Shown here: piece after piece, positions 24,016 through 32,005 of the stretch
Numbering within the stretch: position 1 is the stretch's first letter
Layout: each line of letters opens with the position of its first letter
Origin: an uncultured Pelagibacteraceae bacterium
GTDB lineage: Bacteria > Pseudomonadota > Alphaproteobacteria > Pelagibacterales > Pelagibacteraceae
Reading direction: 5' to 3'
DNA length: 64,000 nt
Assembly (NCBI GenBank): GCA_902596325.1
Contig: CACJTN010000002.1
Coordinates: 1 to 64,000, forward strand
Made by a program: the position numbers and the translations under genes
Notes under the pieces: model-generated
What the model was told of the DNA's origin: nothing
Seen by the model: the letters and a program-made list of their open reading frames with translations, nothing else
The model's database searches: none

Positions 24016-25167
24016 ATGAACCTAAATGACTGTCTAAATTTTAATGATTTTAGGAAATTAGCTAAAAAAAAATTACCTGCACCAATTTTTCATTACATAG
24101 ACGGTGGCTCAGACGATGAGAGAACTTTAAACAGAAATACAGAAGCATTTGATGATTGTGATTTAGTTCCAAAAATTTTAGCAAATGTTGGTAAGCCAGA
24201 TTTATCAACTACTGTTTTTGGTAGAAAAATAAGTATGCCAATTTTTTTATCCCCTGCTGCTATGCAGAGATTATATCATCCAGAGGGCGACAAGGCATCA
24301 GCAAGAGCAGCGGAAAAGTTTAATACATTTTATAGCATGTCAACCATGTCTAATAATTCCATTGAGCAAATTGCGAATTTGTCTAGTGGTCCTAAGTTAT
24401 TTCAATTGTACATACATAAAGATCAATCGATAACAGATGATTTGATAGACAGATGTAAAAGAGCAAATTTTGATGGACTTTGTCTTACTGTAGATACTAT
24501 TGTTGCAGGGAACCGAGAAAGAGACCATAGGACAGGATTTACCACTCCTCCAAAGTTAACTTTAAGAAGTTTATTTAGTTTTGCAATTAAACCAAAGTGG
24601 GTTTTTGATTATCTTACTAACGAAAAATTTGAGCTATCTAATGTAAAAAATAAAACTGATAAAGGTACAAACATAACTAAGTCTGTTATTGAATATATAA
24701 ATGAACAATATGATCCTGGAATGAATTGGAGTGACGCTGAATATGTTGTTAAAAGATGGGACAAGCCTTTTGCAATAAAAGGAGTGATGAGTGTTGAAGA
24801 TGCTAAAAGAGCGGTTGATATTGGATGTACTGCAATAATGATTTCTAATCATGGCGGAAGACAGTTAGATGGTTCAAGATCACCGTTTGATCAAATAAAA
24901 TTAATTTCAGATGCAGTTGGCGATAAAGTTGATATAATTTTAGATGGTGGCGTAAGAAGAGGCACTCATGTATTAAAAGCAATTGCTGCAGGAGCAAAAG
25001 CTTGTAGTTTTGGTAAGGCATTTTTGTTTAGTTTAAGTGCTGGCGGTCAAAAAGGAGTTGAAAAGCTGCTACAAAATATGCATGATGAAATCCAGAGAAA
25101 TATGATATTGATGGGTTGTAAAAATTTAAAAGATCTAAACTATTCAAGATTAATTTTTAGGAGGTAA
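24016..25167 (+). CDS. FMN-dependent L-2-hydroxy acid oxidase/dehydrogenase (LldD-like), copy 2
   Basis: A 383-residue tandem paralogue of the preceding gene with the same catalytic set (HYIDGGSDDE, QLYIHKDQS, LTVDTIVAGNRERD, AIKGVMS, SNHGGRQLDG). The two differ clearly in the substrate-side segments, for example SPTALQRLFHFDGE against SPAAMQRLYHPEGD, so this is an older duplication rather than a recent copy. Different substrate ranges, or one heteromeric enzyme, are both possible. It ends 3 bp before the aminotransferase. Confidence 0.9.
   Translation: MNLNDCLNFNDFRKLAKKKLPAPIFHYIDGGSDDERTLNRNTEAFDDCDLVPKILANVGKPDLSTTVFGRKISMPIFLSPAAMQRLYHPEGDKASARAAEKFNTFYSMSTMSNNSIEQIANLSSGPKLFQLYIHKDQSITDDLIDRCKRANFDGLCLTVDTIVAGNRERDHRTGFTTPPKLTLRSLFSFAIKPKWVFDYLTNEKFELSNVKNKTDKGTNITKSVIEYINEQYDPGMNWSDAEYVVKRWDKPFAIKGVMSVEDAKRAVDIGCTAIMISNHGGRQLDGSRSPFDQIKLISDAVGDKVDIILDGGVRRGTHVLKAIAAGAKACSFGKAFLFSLSAGGQKGVEKLLQNMHDEIQRNMILMGCKNLKDLNYSRLIFRR
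25157..25162 (+). promoter_or_regulatory. Strong Shine-Dalgarno deciding the GTG start of the aminotransferase
   Basis: The sequence aggaggtaaaaagtg places an AGGAGG-type site about 8 nt before the GTG at 25171. It lies inside the end of the preceding oxidase gene. Such strong sites are rare in this window, which supports the GTG start. Confidence 0.7.
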
Positions 25168-25170
25168 AAA

Positions 25171-26340
25171 GTGAGTATAGAATTAGCAAGCGCATTAAAC
25201 AGATTAGGTACCGAAAGTGCATTTACAGTACTAGCCGAAGCAAAGAAATTGGAGGCACAAGGCAAACCAATGATCCACTTAGGATTGGGTCAACCAGATT
25301 TTAAAACTCCTAAACATGTTGTAGATGCTGCTAAGAAAGCTCTCGATGATGGTCATCATGGATATGTTATGTCAAACGGAATTCCAGAGTGTCGTGAAGC
25401 AGTTTCAAGAAAGTTAAAACAACTTTATAATGCAGATGTTGATGCTAATAGAATACTTATTATGCCAGGCGGAAAACCTACAATGTATTACGCGATAATG
25501 TGTTTTGGTGAACCTGGTGCAGAAATAATTCATCCTACACCAGCATTTCCAATTTATGAGTCAATGATAAATTATTCAGGAGCAAAAGCAGTTTCGTATG
25601 ATCTTACAGAAGATAAAGATTTGAAATTCAGTGCAGATAAAATCTTATCTCTGATTACTGATAAAACTAGATTGTTGATTTTAATAAATCCAAATAATCC
25701 AACAGGCAGTTTTGTAGAAAAACCTGAAATTGATAAGCTTGCTGAAGGACTAAAAAAACATCCAAACGTTACAATTCTTAGTGATGAAATTTATAGTAGA
25801 CAAATCTTTGATAATAAAGAAATGCCTACATTTTTTAATTACCCAGAGTTAAGAGATAGACTAATAGTGCTTGAAGGCTGGAGTAAGGCCTACTCAATGA
25901 CTGGATGGAGGCTTGGATGGAGTTTTTGGCCAGAACATTTAGTTGAGCATGTAAACAAATTACTCATTAATAGTGTTTCCTGTGTTAATGCTGCAGCTCA
26001 ATATGCTGGTATTGCAGCCCTTGATGGCCCAGATGACTCAATTCATGAAATGATGGAAAAATTTACACAGAGAAGAAAGTTAATTCATGAGGGTTTAAAT
26101 AGTTTGCCGGGTGTTGAGTGTAGTTTGCCAGGTGGAGCTTTTTATGCATTTCCAAAAGTTATTGATACTGGAATGAACGGTTCTGAGTTTTGCAAAAGAG
26201 CAATGCACGAAGCTGGAGTTGCAATTGTTCCCGGTACAGCATTCGGAAAAACTTGCAATGATTACGTCAGATTTAGCTTTGCGGCCTCAAGAGATGATAT
26301 ATCTAAAGCTTTAGATAATATCAAAAAAATGTTGGGTTAG
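25171..26340 (+). CDS. PLP-dependent class I/II aminotransferase
   Basis: A 389-residue fold-type I aminotransferase. The PLP Schiff-base Lys is in EGWSKAYSMTGWRLGW, the Asn/Pro motif is INPNNPTGS, the PLP-contacting Asp/Tyr is LSDEIYS, and the C-terminal Arg that binds the substrate carboxylate is in DYVRFSFA. It belongs to the aspartate/alanine/aromatic-type group; the amino donor is not predictable. Located between 2-hydroxyacid oxidases, it could convert the 2-oxo acid products (for example glyoxylate or pyruvate) into amino acids. Start codon GTG with a strong ribosome-binding site. Confidence 0.9.
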   Translation: MSIELASALNRLGTESAFTVLAEAKKLEAQGKPMIHLGLGQPDFKTPKHVVDAAKKALDDGHHGYVMSNGIPECREAVSRKLKQLYNADVDANRILIMPGGKPTMYYAIMCFGEPGAEIIHPTPAFPIYESMINYSGAKAVSYDLTEDKDLKFSADKILSLITDKTRLLILINPNNPTGSFVEKPEIDKLAEGLKKHPNVTILSDEIYSRQIFDNKEMPTFFNYPELRDRLIVLEGWSKAYSMTGWRLGWSFWPEHLVEHVNKLLINSVSCVNAAAQYAGIAALDGPDDSIHEMMEKFTQRRKLIHEGLNSLPGVECSLPGGAFYAFPKVIDTGMNGSEFCKRAMHEAGVAIVPGTAFGKTCNDYVRFSFAASRDDISKALDNIKKMLG

Positions 26341-26375
26341 TTAAATTTTTCTTATAAGTTAAGTTTTTTAAATTT

Positions 26376-27752
26376 ATGAGTATTGCATCTATAGAAACAG
26401 AACTTAAAAGTATATTTAAAGATAGATTTTCTACTTCGACTTCAACAAGGTTTAATTATTCTCGCGGTGAAGATACTTATGATCCAGTTCCATCTCAAGC
26501 AGTCATTTTTCCAGAGACCAATGAAGAAGTTTCAACCATTTTAAAATTGTGTAACGAAAGAAAGATTCCTTTAGTGCCTTTTGGAACAGGAACATCATTA
26601 GAAGGCAACGTTGTTGGAATTGAGGAAGGAATAACCATATCCTTAGAAAAAATGAACAAAATATTAAGTGTGAATGTCGAAGATTTTGATTGCAGAGTAC
26701 AGGCCAATGTTACTAGAGAACAATTAAATGAACATTTAAGAGAGGATGGAGTATTTTTTCCAATAGATCCAGGTGCTAATGCAGCAATTGGTGGTATGGC
26801 TGCAACTTCTGCATCGGGAACTATGGCAGTTAAATATGGTACAATGCGAACGGTAATTACTGGTCTAACTGTTGTTTTACCTAACGGTGATATTATAAAT
26901 ACCGGTGGCAGAACAAAGAAAACATCGGCAGGTTATAATTTAACAAATTTATTTATAGGATCAGAGGGAACTTTAGGAGTTATAACAGAAGTTCAATTAA
27001 GATTATCACCAATACCAGAGAGTATAATGAGTGCTGTTTGTCATTTTCCAACATTAGAAGATGCAGTCAAAACTGCACAAGAAACTATCCAATACGGTAT
27101 TCCAATTGCAAGAATAGAAATGCTGAACAAAGATCAAATGGATATAAGTATTAATTATTCAAAATTGCAAGATGTAAATGTAGAACCAACATTATTTTTT
27201 GAGTTTCATGGCTCAGAAATTTCTAATAAAGAATCTATAAAAGTTGTAGAGGAGCTTTCAAATAATAATAAAGGAAGTAAATTTAAATGGGCTGCTGATT
27301 TAGAGGAGAGAAATAAATTATGGCAAGCTAGATGGGATGTGTATTATTCTGTTAAAGCTTTAGTAAATAATGGCAGAGTATATTCTACTGATGTATGTGT
27401 TCCAATTTCAAGGATAACAGAATGTGTAAAATTTGCCGAAGTGGAAGTAAATAAAATTGGTTTAAGAGCACCTATGGTTGGCCACTTGGGAGATGGGAAC
27501 TTTCATGTATTATTTCCATATGACCCTAATGACAAAGAAATTTATAAAAAAATCAGAGAATTTAGTAATAAACTAATAGATAAAACTTTAGAATTAAAAG
27601 GAACGATAACTGGTGAACATGGAGTTGGTTTGCACAAAAAAAGCTATCTTTTGAAAGAGCATCCAGATAACATACCATTGATGAAAACGATCAAAAGAAG
27701 TATCGATCCTAACAATATAATGAATCCTGGTAAAATTTTTGATCTAAATTAA
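26376..27752 (+). CDS. FAD-linked D-2-hydroxyacid dehydrogenase (GlcD / D-lactate dehydrogenase type)
   Basis: A 458-residue flavoprotein of the FAD-linked oxidase (PCMH) family. FAD-binding motifs: VPFGTGTSLEGNV, PGANAAIGGMAATSASG, and GYNLTNLFIGSEGTLGVITE. The C-terminal domain ends with LGDGNFHV and GEHGVGLHKK, whose His residues lie at the active site. Members oxidise D-lactate, glycolate or similar acids with a quinone or cytochrome acceptor. No GlcE/GlcF partners are next to it, which favours a single-subunit D-lactate dehydrogenase-like enzyme over three-subunit glycolate oxidase. Confidence 0.88.
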   Translation: MSIASIETELKSIFKDRFSTSTSTRFNYSRGEDTYDPVPSQAVIFPETNEEVSTILKLCNERKIPLVPFGTGTSLEGNVVGIEEGITISLEKMNKILSVNVEDFDCRVQANVTREQLNEHLREDGVFFPIDPGANAAIGGMAATSASGTMAVKYGTMRTVITGLTVVLPNGDIINTGGRTKKTSAGYNLTNLFIGSEGTLGVITEVQLRLSPIPESIMSAVCHFPTLEDAVKTAQETIQYGIPIARIEMLNKDQMDISINYSKLQDVNVEPTLFFEFHGSEISNKESIKVVEELSNNNKGSKFKWAADLEERNKLWQARWDVYYSVKALVNNGRVYSTDVCVPISRITECVKFAEVEVNKIGLRAPMVGHLGDGNFHVLFPYDPNDKEIYKKIREFSNKLIDKTLELKGTITGEHGVGLHKKSYLLKEHPDNIPLMKTIKRSIDPNNIMNPGKIFDLN

Positions 27753-27754
27753 TT

Positions 27755-28708
27755 ATGAAAAAAATACTTGTCACTAGAAGGTTGTTAAGATCAAATGAGG
27801 ATAAGCTTAAAAATTTATATGACGTGAATCTTAATTTAAATGACGAATTATATTCCCAAGATAAACTAATAGAGCTTAGCCAAGGATGTGATGGAATTTT
27901 ATCTGCATTAACAGACAAATTAGATGAGGAAACAATAAATAAATTACCAGATAGCGTAAAAATTTTGTCTAACTTTGCAGTTGGTTTTGGAAATATTGAT
28001 CTCGAAGCAGCAAAAAAAAGAAATATTGCAGTAACTAATACGCCAGAAGTCTTAACAGATGCTACTGCAGAAATTGGTATCTTATTAATTTTGGGTGCGT
28101 GCAGGAGAGCTTCTGAAGGTATTGAGGGTGCAAGAGAGTCGAACTGGAAATGGTCTGCTGATTATCTTATTGGCAAACAATTAACTGGAGCACGACTAGG
28201 AATTTTGGGCATGGGTAGAATAGGTCAAAAAATTGCTCACGTAGCTAGATCATTAGGTATGATTATCCACTACCACAACAGATCCAAGCTTAGTGGTGAT
28301 AAAGAGCAAGGAGCAACTTATCACGAAACCTTAGAAAGTTTATTGTCTGTATCGGATGTATTATCTGTGTGTTGTCCAGCCTCTAAAGAGACTGTTAATT
28401 TAATAAATAAAGATGCATTAGAAAAATTGCCCAAAGGAGCAGTAGTAACCAACGTAGCTAGAGGAGACATCGTTGATGACGAAGCTTTGATAGATGCACT
28501 AGATAGAAGAAAAGTATATGCAGTTGGTCTTGACGTATATAAAGGAGAGCCAAACTTAAATCCCGGGTACATGAAGCACAAAAGTGCATTTATATTACCG
28601 CATCTTGGTAGTGCCACAAAAGAAACTAGGACTGCAATGGCTAATCTAGCCATTGATAATCTTACAGAATTTTTTGATACAGGTGGCTGTAAGAATAAAG
28701 TTAACTAA
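27755..28708 (+). CDS. D-2-hydroxyacid dehydrogenase (glyoxylate/hydroxypyruvate reductase type)
   Basis: A 317-residue NAD(P)-dependent enzyme. Rossmann motif LGILGMGRIGQKIA, catalytic Arg in NVARGDIVDDEAL, Glu in VYKGEP, and His in LPHLGSAT. The family reduces glyoxylate, hydroxypyruvate or other 2-oxo acids to the D-hydroxy acid. It starts 2 bp after the FAD oxidase gene, and the two could interconvert the same D-hydroxyacid in opposite directions. The exact substrate is uncertain. Confidence 0.9.
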   Translation: MKKILVTRRLLRSNEDKLKNLYDVNLNLNDELYSQDKLIELSQGCDGILSALTDKLDEETINKLPDSVKILSNFAVGFGNIDLEAAKKRNIAVTNTPEVLTDATAEIGILLILGACRRASEGIEGARESNWKWSADYLIGKQLTGARLGILGMGRIGQKIAHVARSLGMIIHYHNRSKLSGDKEQGATYHETLESLLSVSDVLSVCCPASKETVNLINKDALEKLPKGAVVTNVARGDIVDDEALIDALDRRKVYAVGLDVYKGEPNLNPGYMKHKSAFILPHLGSATKETRTAMANLAIDNLTEFFDTGGCKNKVN

Positions 28709-28734
28709 TAGATGTTAATAATTACCACTCAAGG

Positions 28735-28763
28735 TTGTAAATAATTTGTAATAAGTCTATTTA
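28735..28763 (+). promoter_or_regulatory. Possible sigma-70 promoter for the TRAP transporter
   Basis: TTGTAA at 28735-28740, a 17-nt spacer and TATTTA at 28758-28763, in the 119-bp gap before dctP. A strong purine-rich ribosome-binding site (gaggagag) precedes the dctP ATG at 28828. A new promoter here would fit high expression of the binding protein. AT-richness makes the match weak evidence. Confidence 0.35.
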
Positions 28764-28827
28764 GCATAGGACTCTTCAATCCTTTTATGCTTTAATTGCA
28801 TAGTTAATTAACTAAGAGGAGAGAAGA

Positions 28828-29973
28828 ATGATTAAATCTAAAAAATCTTTGAGGGGAAAAACACCTTCAAGACGAAAATTCTTCAAGACAGCAGCAGCAG
28901 CCGGTGTAGCAGCAGTTGCAATGCCTTACGTAAATTTAGGTGCAGCTCAAACCTTGAAAATGCAAGCAGCATGGCCAAGTGGAGCTAACATATTTTTCGA
29001 AATGGCAGGCGACTATTGCAAAATGGTTAGCGACATGTCTGGAGGATCTTTAAAAATTGATCTACAACCTGTTGGAGCAGTTGTAAAGACCAGTGAAATT
29101 GGTCAAGCTGTTAGCTCGGGTGCTGTTGATATGGGTCACTGGGTAACTGCATACTGGTATGGTAAAAATCCAGCTGCATCTTTATTCGGAACTGGTCCGT
29201 CATACGGAATGTCATCTCAAGAGGTAATGGGATGGATGGAATATGGTGGAGGAAGAGCATTGTATGAAGAGACTATTAAAAAAGTAGGCTTTGATTACAC
29301 TGGTGTATTCCATATGCCGATGCCAGCACAACCATTTGGTTGGTTTAAGAAAAATGTAACTAAAGTATCTGATGTTAAAGGTATGAAGTACAGAACAGTT
29401 GGTCTTGCTACTAACGTTCTTACAGCAATGGGAATGGTCGTAAGACAGTTACCAGGTGGTGAAATTCAACCAGCAATGAAAACTGGATTGATTGAAGCAG
29501 CTGAGTTTAACAACCCAACTTCAGACTCTCAGTTTGGTATGCAAGATGTTTCTAAGCATTATCACTTAGGAAGCTTCCACCAATCACAAGAGATGTTTGA
29601 AATACCGATTAACAACAAATCTTTCAACAGTCTGTCACCAGCAAATCAAGCAATATTAAAAAATGCTGCTTATGCTGCAAACACAGATAACTATTTCAAA
29701 GCATTAGTTAGATATTCAGCTGATTTATCTAAATTAATGAATGAACATAAAGTTAACGTTTACCAAACGTCTGATGAGATTTTAGCTCAACAATTAAAAG
29801 GTTGGGATAAAGTTATCGGCGATTTCACGAAGAAAGATGCTTTCTTCAAAAAAGTCGTAGATTCTCAAAAAGCATACGCTAAGAGAGTAATGAAATACTT
29901 GCTGATGAATCAGCCAAATTACAGATTAGCTTATGAAAATGAGTTCGGACCGTTAGGGAAAGTTAAAATATAA
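28828..29973 (+). CDS. dctP: TRAP transporter substrate-binding protein (DctP family, TakP/lactate-like)
   Basis: A 381-residue periplasmic binding protein with a twin-arginine-type leader (PSRRKFFKT, Arg15-Arg16, then an Ala-rich core to about residue 38). The mature part has the DctP pattern W-P-S-G near the start, LQPVGAVVKTSEIGQAVSSGAVDMGH, MKYRTVGLA with the ligand-binding Arg, and a FNNPTSDSQFGMQ block similar to the TakP / calcium-lactate branch that binds 2-oxo or 2-hydroxy monocarboxylates. The genomic setting after hydroxyacid oxidases agrees. Preceded by a strong ribosome-binding site and followed by an intrinsic terminator before the membrane subunits. Confidence 0.92.
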   Translation: MIKSKKSLRGKTPSRRKFFKTAAAAGVAAVAMPYVNLGAAQTLKMQAAWPSGANIFFEMAGDYCKMVSDMSGGSLKIDLQPVGAVVKTSEIGQAVSSGAVDMGHWVTAYWYGKNPAASLFGTGPSYGMSSQEVMGWMEYGGGRALYEETIKKVGFDYTGVFHMPMPAQPFGWFKKNVTKVSDVKGMKYRTVGLATNVLTAMGMVVRQLPGGEIQPAMKTGLIEAAEFNNPTSDSQFGMQDVSKHYHLGSFHQSQEMFEIPINNKSFNSLSPANQAILKNAAYAANTDNYFKALVRYSADLSKLMNEHKVNVYQTSDEILAQQLKGWDKVIGDFTKKDAFFKKVVDSQKAYAKRVMKYLLMNQPNYRLAYENEFGPLGKVKI

Positions 29974-29995
29974 AGTTAAATCTTAATTAAATTGA

Positions 29996-30020
29996 GGGGG
30001 CCAAAGGCCCCCTTTTTTTT
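29996..30020 (+). terminator. Intrinsic terminator between dctP and dctQ
   Basis: A perfect 7-bp GC stem, gggggcc (29996-30002) with loop aaa and ggccccc (30006-30012), followed by eight T (30013-30020). This is the best rho-independent terminator in the window. Its position after dctP and before the permease genes suggests partial termination, giving more binding protein than permease. Confidence 0.93.
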
Positions 30021-30058
30021 GTTTGCTAAACTAACTGTATTTATCATAGAGTAAAACA

Positions 30059-30646
30059 ATGAGATCTTTCATAAAATTTGCAGATACCCTTAGTGCTTCA
30101 ATGGGAAAAGCTTTCTCTTGGTGCATTGTAATTTTAATGGGAGGCACGTGTTATGAAGTAATTATGGCATATGCTTTTAATAGTCCCACATTATGGAACT
30201 TTGATTTTAGTTTACAGATGTATGGAGCTATTTTTATGATGGCAGGAGCATATACCTTATCTACAGAAGCACATGTAAGAGGGGATGTCATCTACAGACT
30301 ATTCCCAACAAGAGTTCAAGGTTGGATTGATTTAGTTTTATATTTTATTTTTTTCTTTCCAGGTATTTTAGCTTTAGTATTTTATGGATATGAATACGCA
30401 GCACTCGCTTGGAAAATAAAAGAAACTAGCTGGAATAGTCCGGCACAAATACAAATTTATATGGCAAAGTCTATAATACCCTTATCTGGACTCTTATTAG
30501 CAATTCAGGGTATTAGTGAAGTGTTTAGAGCAATTATATGTATTAAAACAGGTCACTGGCCAGAAAGACTATCAGCAGACGCTGAAGAAACAGAAAAGGT
30601 ATTAATGAGAACCTCACAAAAGGATGACAAAGCCGATGTTATTTGA
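30059..30646 (+). CDS. dctQ: TRAP transporter small permease (DctQ)
   Basis: A 195-residue membrane protein with four helices, the DctQ architecture. The family signature is WNFDFSLQMYGAIFMMAGAYTLSTEAHVRGDVIYRL, with the typical H-V-R-x-D after helix two. It pairs with DctM in the inner membrane. It is separated from dctP by a strong terminator, so expression depends on readthrough or a separate promoter. The 3' end overlaps dctM by 23 bp. Confidence 0.93.
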   Translation: MRSFIKFADTLSASMGKAFSWCIVILMGGTCYEVIMAYAFNSPTLWNFDFSLQMYGAIFMMAGAYTLSTEAHVRGDVIYRLFPTRVQGWIDLVLYFIFFFPGILALVFYGYEYAALAWKIKETSWNSPAQIQIYMAKSIIPLSGLLLAIQGISEVFRAIICIKTGHWPERLSADAEETEKVLMRTSQKDDKADVI

Positions 30647-31997
30647 ACTTTCAAATCCTGAGATAGCAATTTTAATGATGAGTTTATTTCTTTTTGCTGT
30701 TTTATTAGGTTTCCCAATCGCATTCACTTTATTAGCGATGGGAGTTGGATTTGGTTATTATGCTTACTTTGATCCAAGTAGAATGGATCATTTACTCGAT
30801 AATCGGATATTTTCTTTATTAGTTCAAAATACCTATACGATAATGGATAATACCGTTTTAACTGCAGTCCCCTTATTTCTTTTTATGGGCTATCTAGTAG
30901 AAAGAGCAGGAATTGTAGCAAAATTATTCTTTGCGATTAGATTAGCATCTCATCGACTACCAGCATCAATGGCTGTTGCAGCACTTGTAACTTGTGCACT
31001 ATTTTCAACAGCAACAGGAATTATCGGTGCTGTTGTAACTTTAATGGGACTTCTAGCTTGGCCGGCAATGATAAGAGCTGGATATGATAAAAAATTTGCA
31101 TCAGGTGTAATTTGCTCTGGAGGTTGCTTAGGAATACTAATCCCACCGAGTATTATGTTAATTGTTTATGCTGTTATAGCTCAGCTTTCGCCCTTAAGAC
31201 TTTTTGCAGCTGCGATATTTCCAGGTTTAATGTTGGCTGGATTGTATATTCTCTATGTAATAATAAGAGCGTATTTTAATCCATCTTTAGCACCTAAACC
31301 AGCAGCAGAGGAAATACCACCGAGATCAGAGATATTGAAAGAGGTATTAGTATCTTTTGTTCCATTATTTTCTTTAATAATTTTAGTACTTGGTACAATT
31401 TTAGCAGGACTTGCAACTCCAGCCGAGGCTGCAGCAGTCGGTGCTTTTGGAGCTTTAGTGCTTTCATATTTCTATAAATCTTTAAAATGGAAAAACTTTA
31501 AAGAGTCTGTATTTCTTACAGCAAAAACAAGTGCAATGATTATGTGGTTATTTGTGGGTTCATGGACCTTCGCATCAGTATTTTCATACCTTGGAGGACA
31601 TGAAGTTTTTGAAACGTTCTTCAAATCAATGGATATTCAACCATGGCAATTTCTAGTAATTACGCAAATAATAATATTTTTACTGGGTTGGCCCCTTGAG
31701 TGGACTGAAATTTTAATTATTTTTGTTCCAATATTCTTACCTCTTGTTGAGTTTTTTGGAGTAAACCCTTATTTTTTTGCAATGCTAATTGCTTTAAATT
31801 TACAAACTTCTTTTTTAACTCCACCTATGGCAATGTCAGCCTATTATTTGAAAGGAGTCCAAAGTAGGAATGTTGAACTAATGCAAATATTTAGAGGTAT
31901 CATGCCTTTTTTAGGCATTGTAATTTTAGCTATGGTCTTAATGTATATATTCCCAGGTATTGCACTATGGTTACCAGATACTTTATTTGCTGATTAA
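30624..31997 (+). CDS. dctM: TRAP transporter large permease (DctM)
   Basis: A 457-residue, about 12-helix sodium-coupled permease subunit. Typical DctM signatures: the FPIAFTLLAMGVGFGY opening, MDNTVLTAVPLFLFMGYLVERAG, GIIGAVVTLMG, GGCLGILIPPSIMLIVYA, and LATPAEAAAVGAFGAL. The start used is the ATG at 30624, inside dctQ; an ATG four codons later (30636) is an alternative. With dctP and dctQ it completes a tripartite importer. Confidence 0.95.
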   Translation: MTKPMLFELSNPEIAILMMSLFLFAVLLGFPIAFTLLAMGVGFGYYAYFDPSRMDHLLDNRIFSLLVQNTYTIMDNTVLTAVPLFLFMGYLVERAGIVAKLFFAIRLASHRLPASMAVAALVTCALFSTATGIIGAVVTLMGLLAWPAMIRAGYDKKFASGVICSGGCLGILIPPSIMLIVYAVIAQLSPLRLFAAAIFPGLMLAGLYILYVIIRAYFNPSLAPKPAAEEIPPRSEILKEVLVSFVPLFSLIILVLGTILAGLATPAEAAAVGAFGALVLSYFYKSLKWKNFKESVFLTAKTSAMIMWLFVGSWTFASVFSYLGGHEVFETFFKSMDIQPWQFLVITQIIIFLLGWPLEWTEILIIFVPIFLPLVEFFGVNPYFFAMLIALNLQTSFLTPPMAMSAYYLKGVQSRNVELMQIFRGIMPFLGIVILAMVLMYIFPGIALWLPDTLFAD

Positions 31998-32005
31998 AAT
32001 TTTAA

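Noticed and set aside
28321-28653. 110-residue minus-strand frame
   Set aside because: Antisense to the catalytic part of the D-2-hydroxyacid dehydrogenase.
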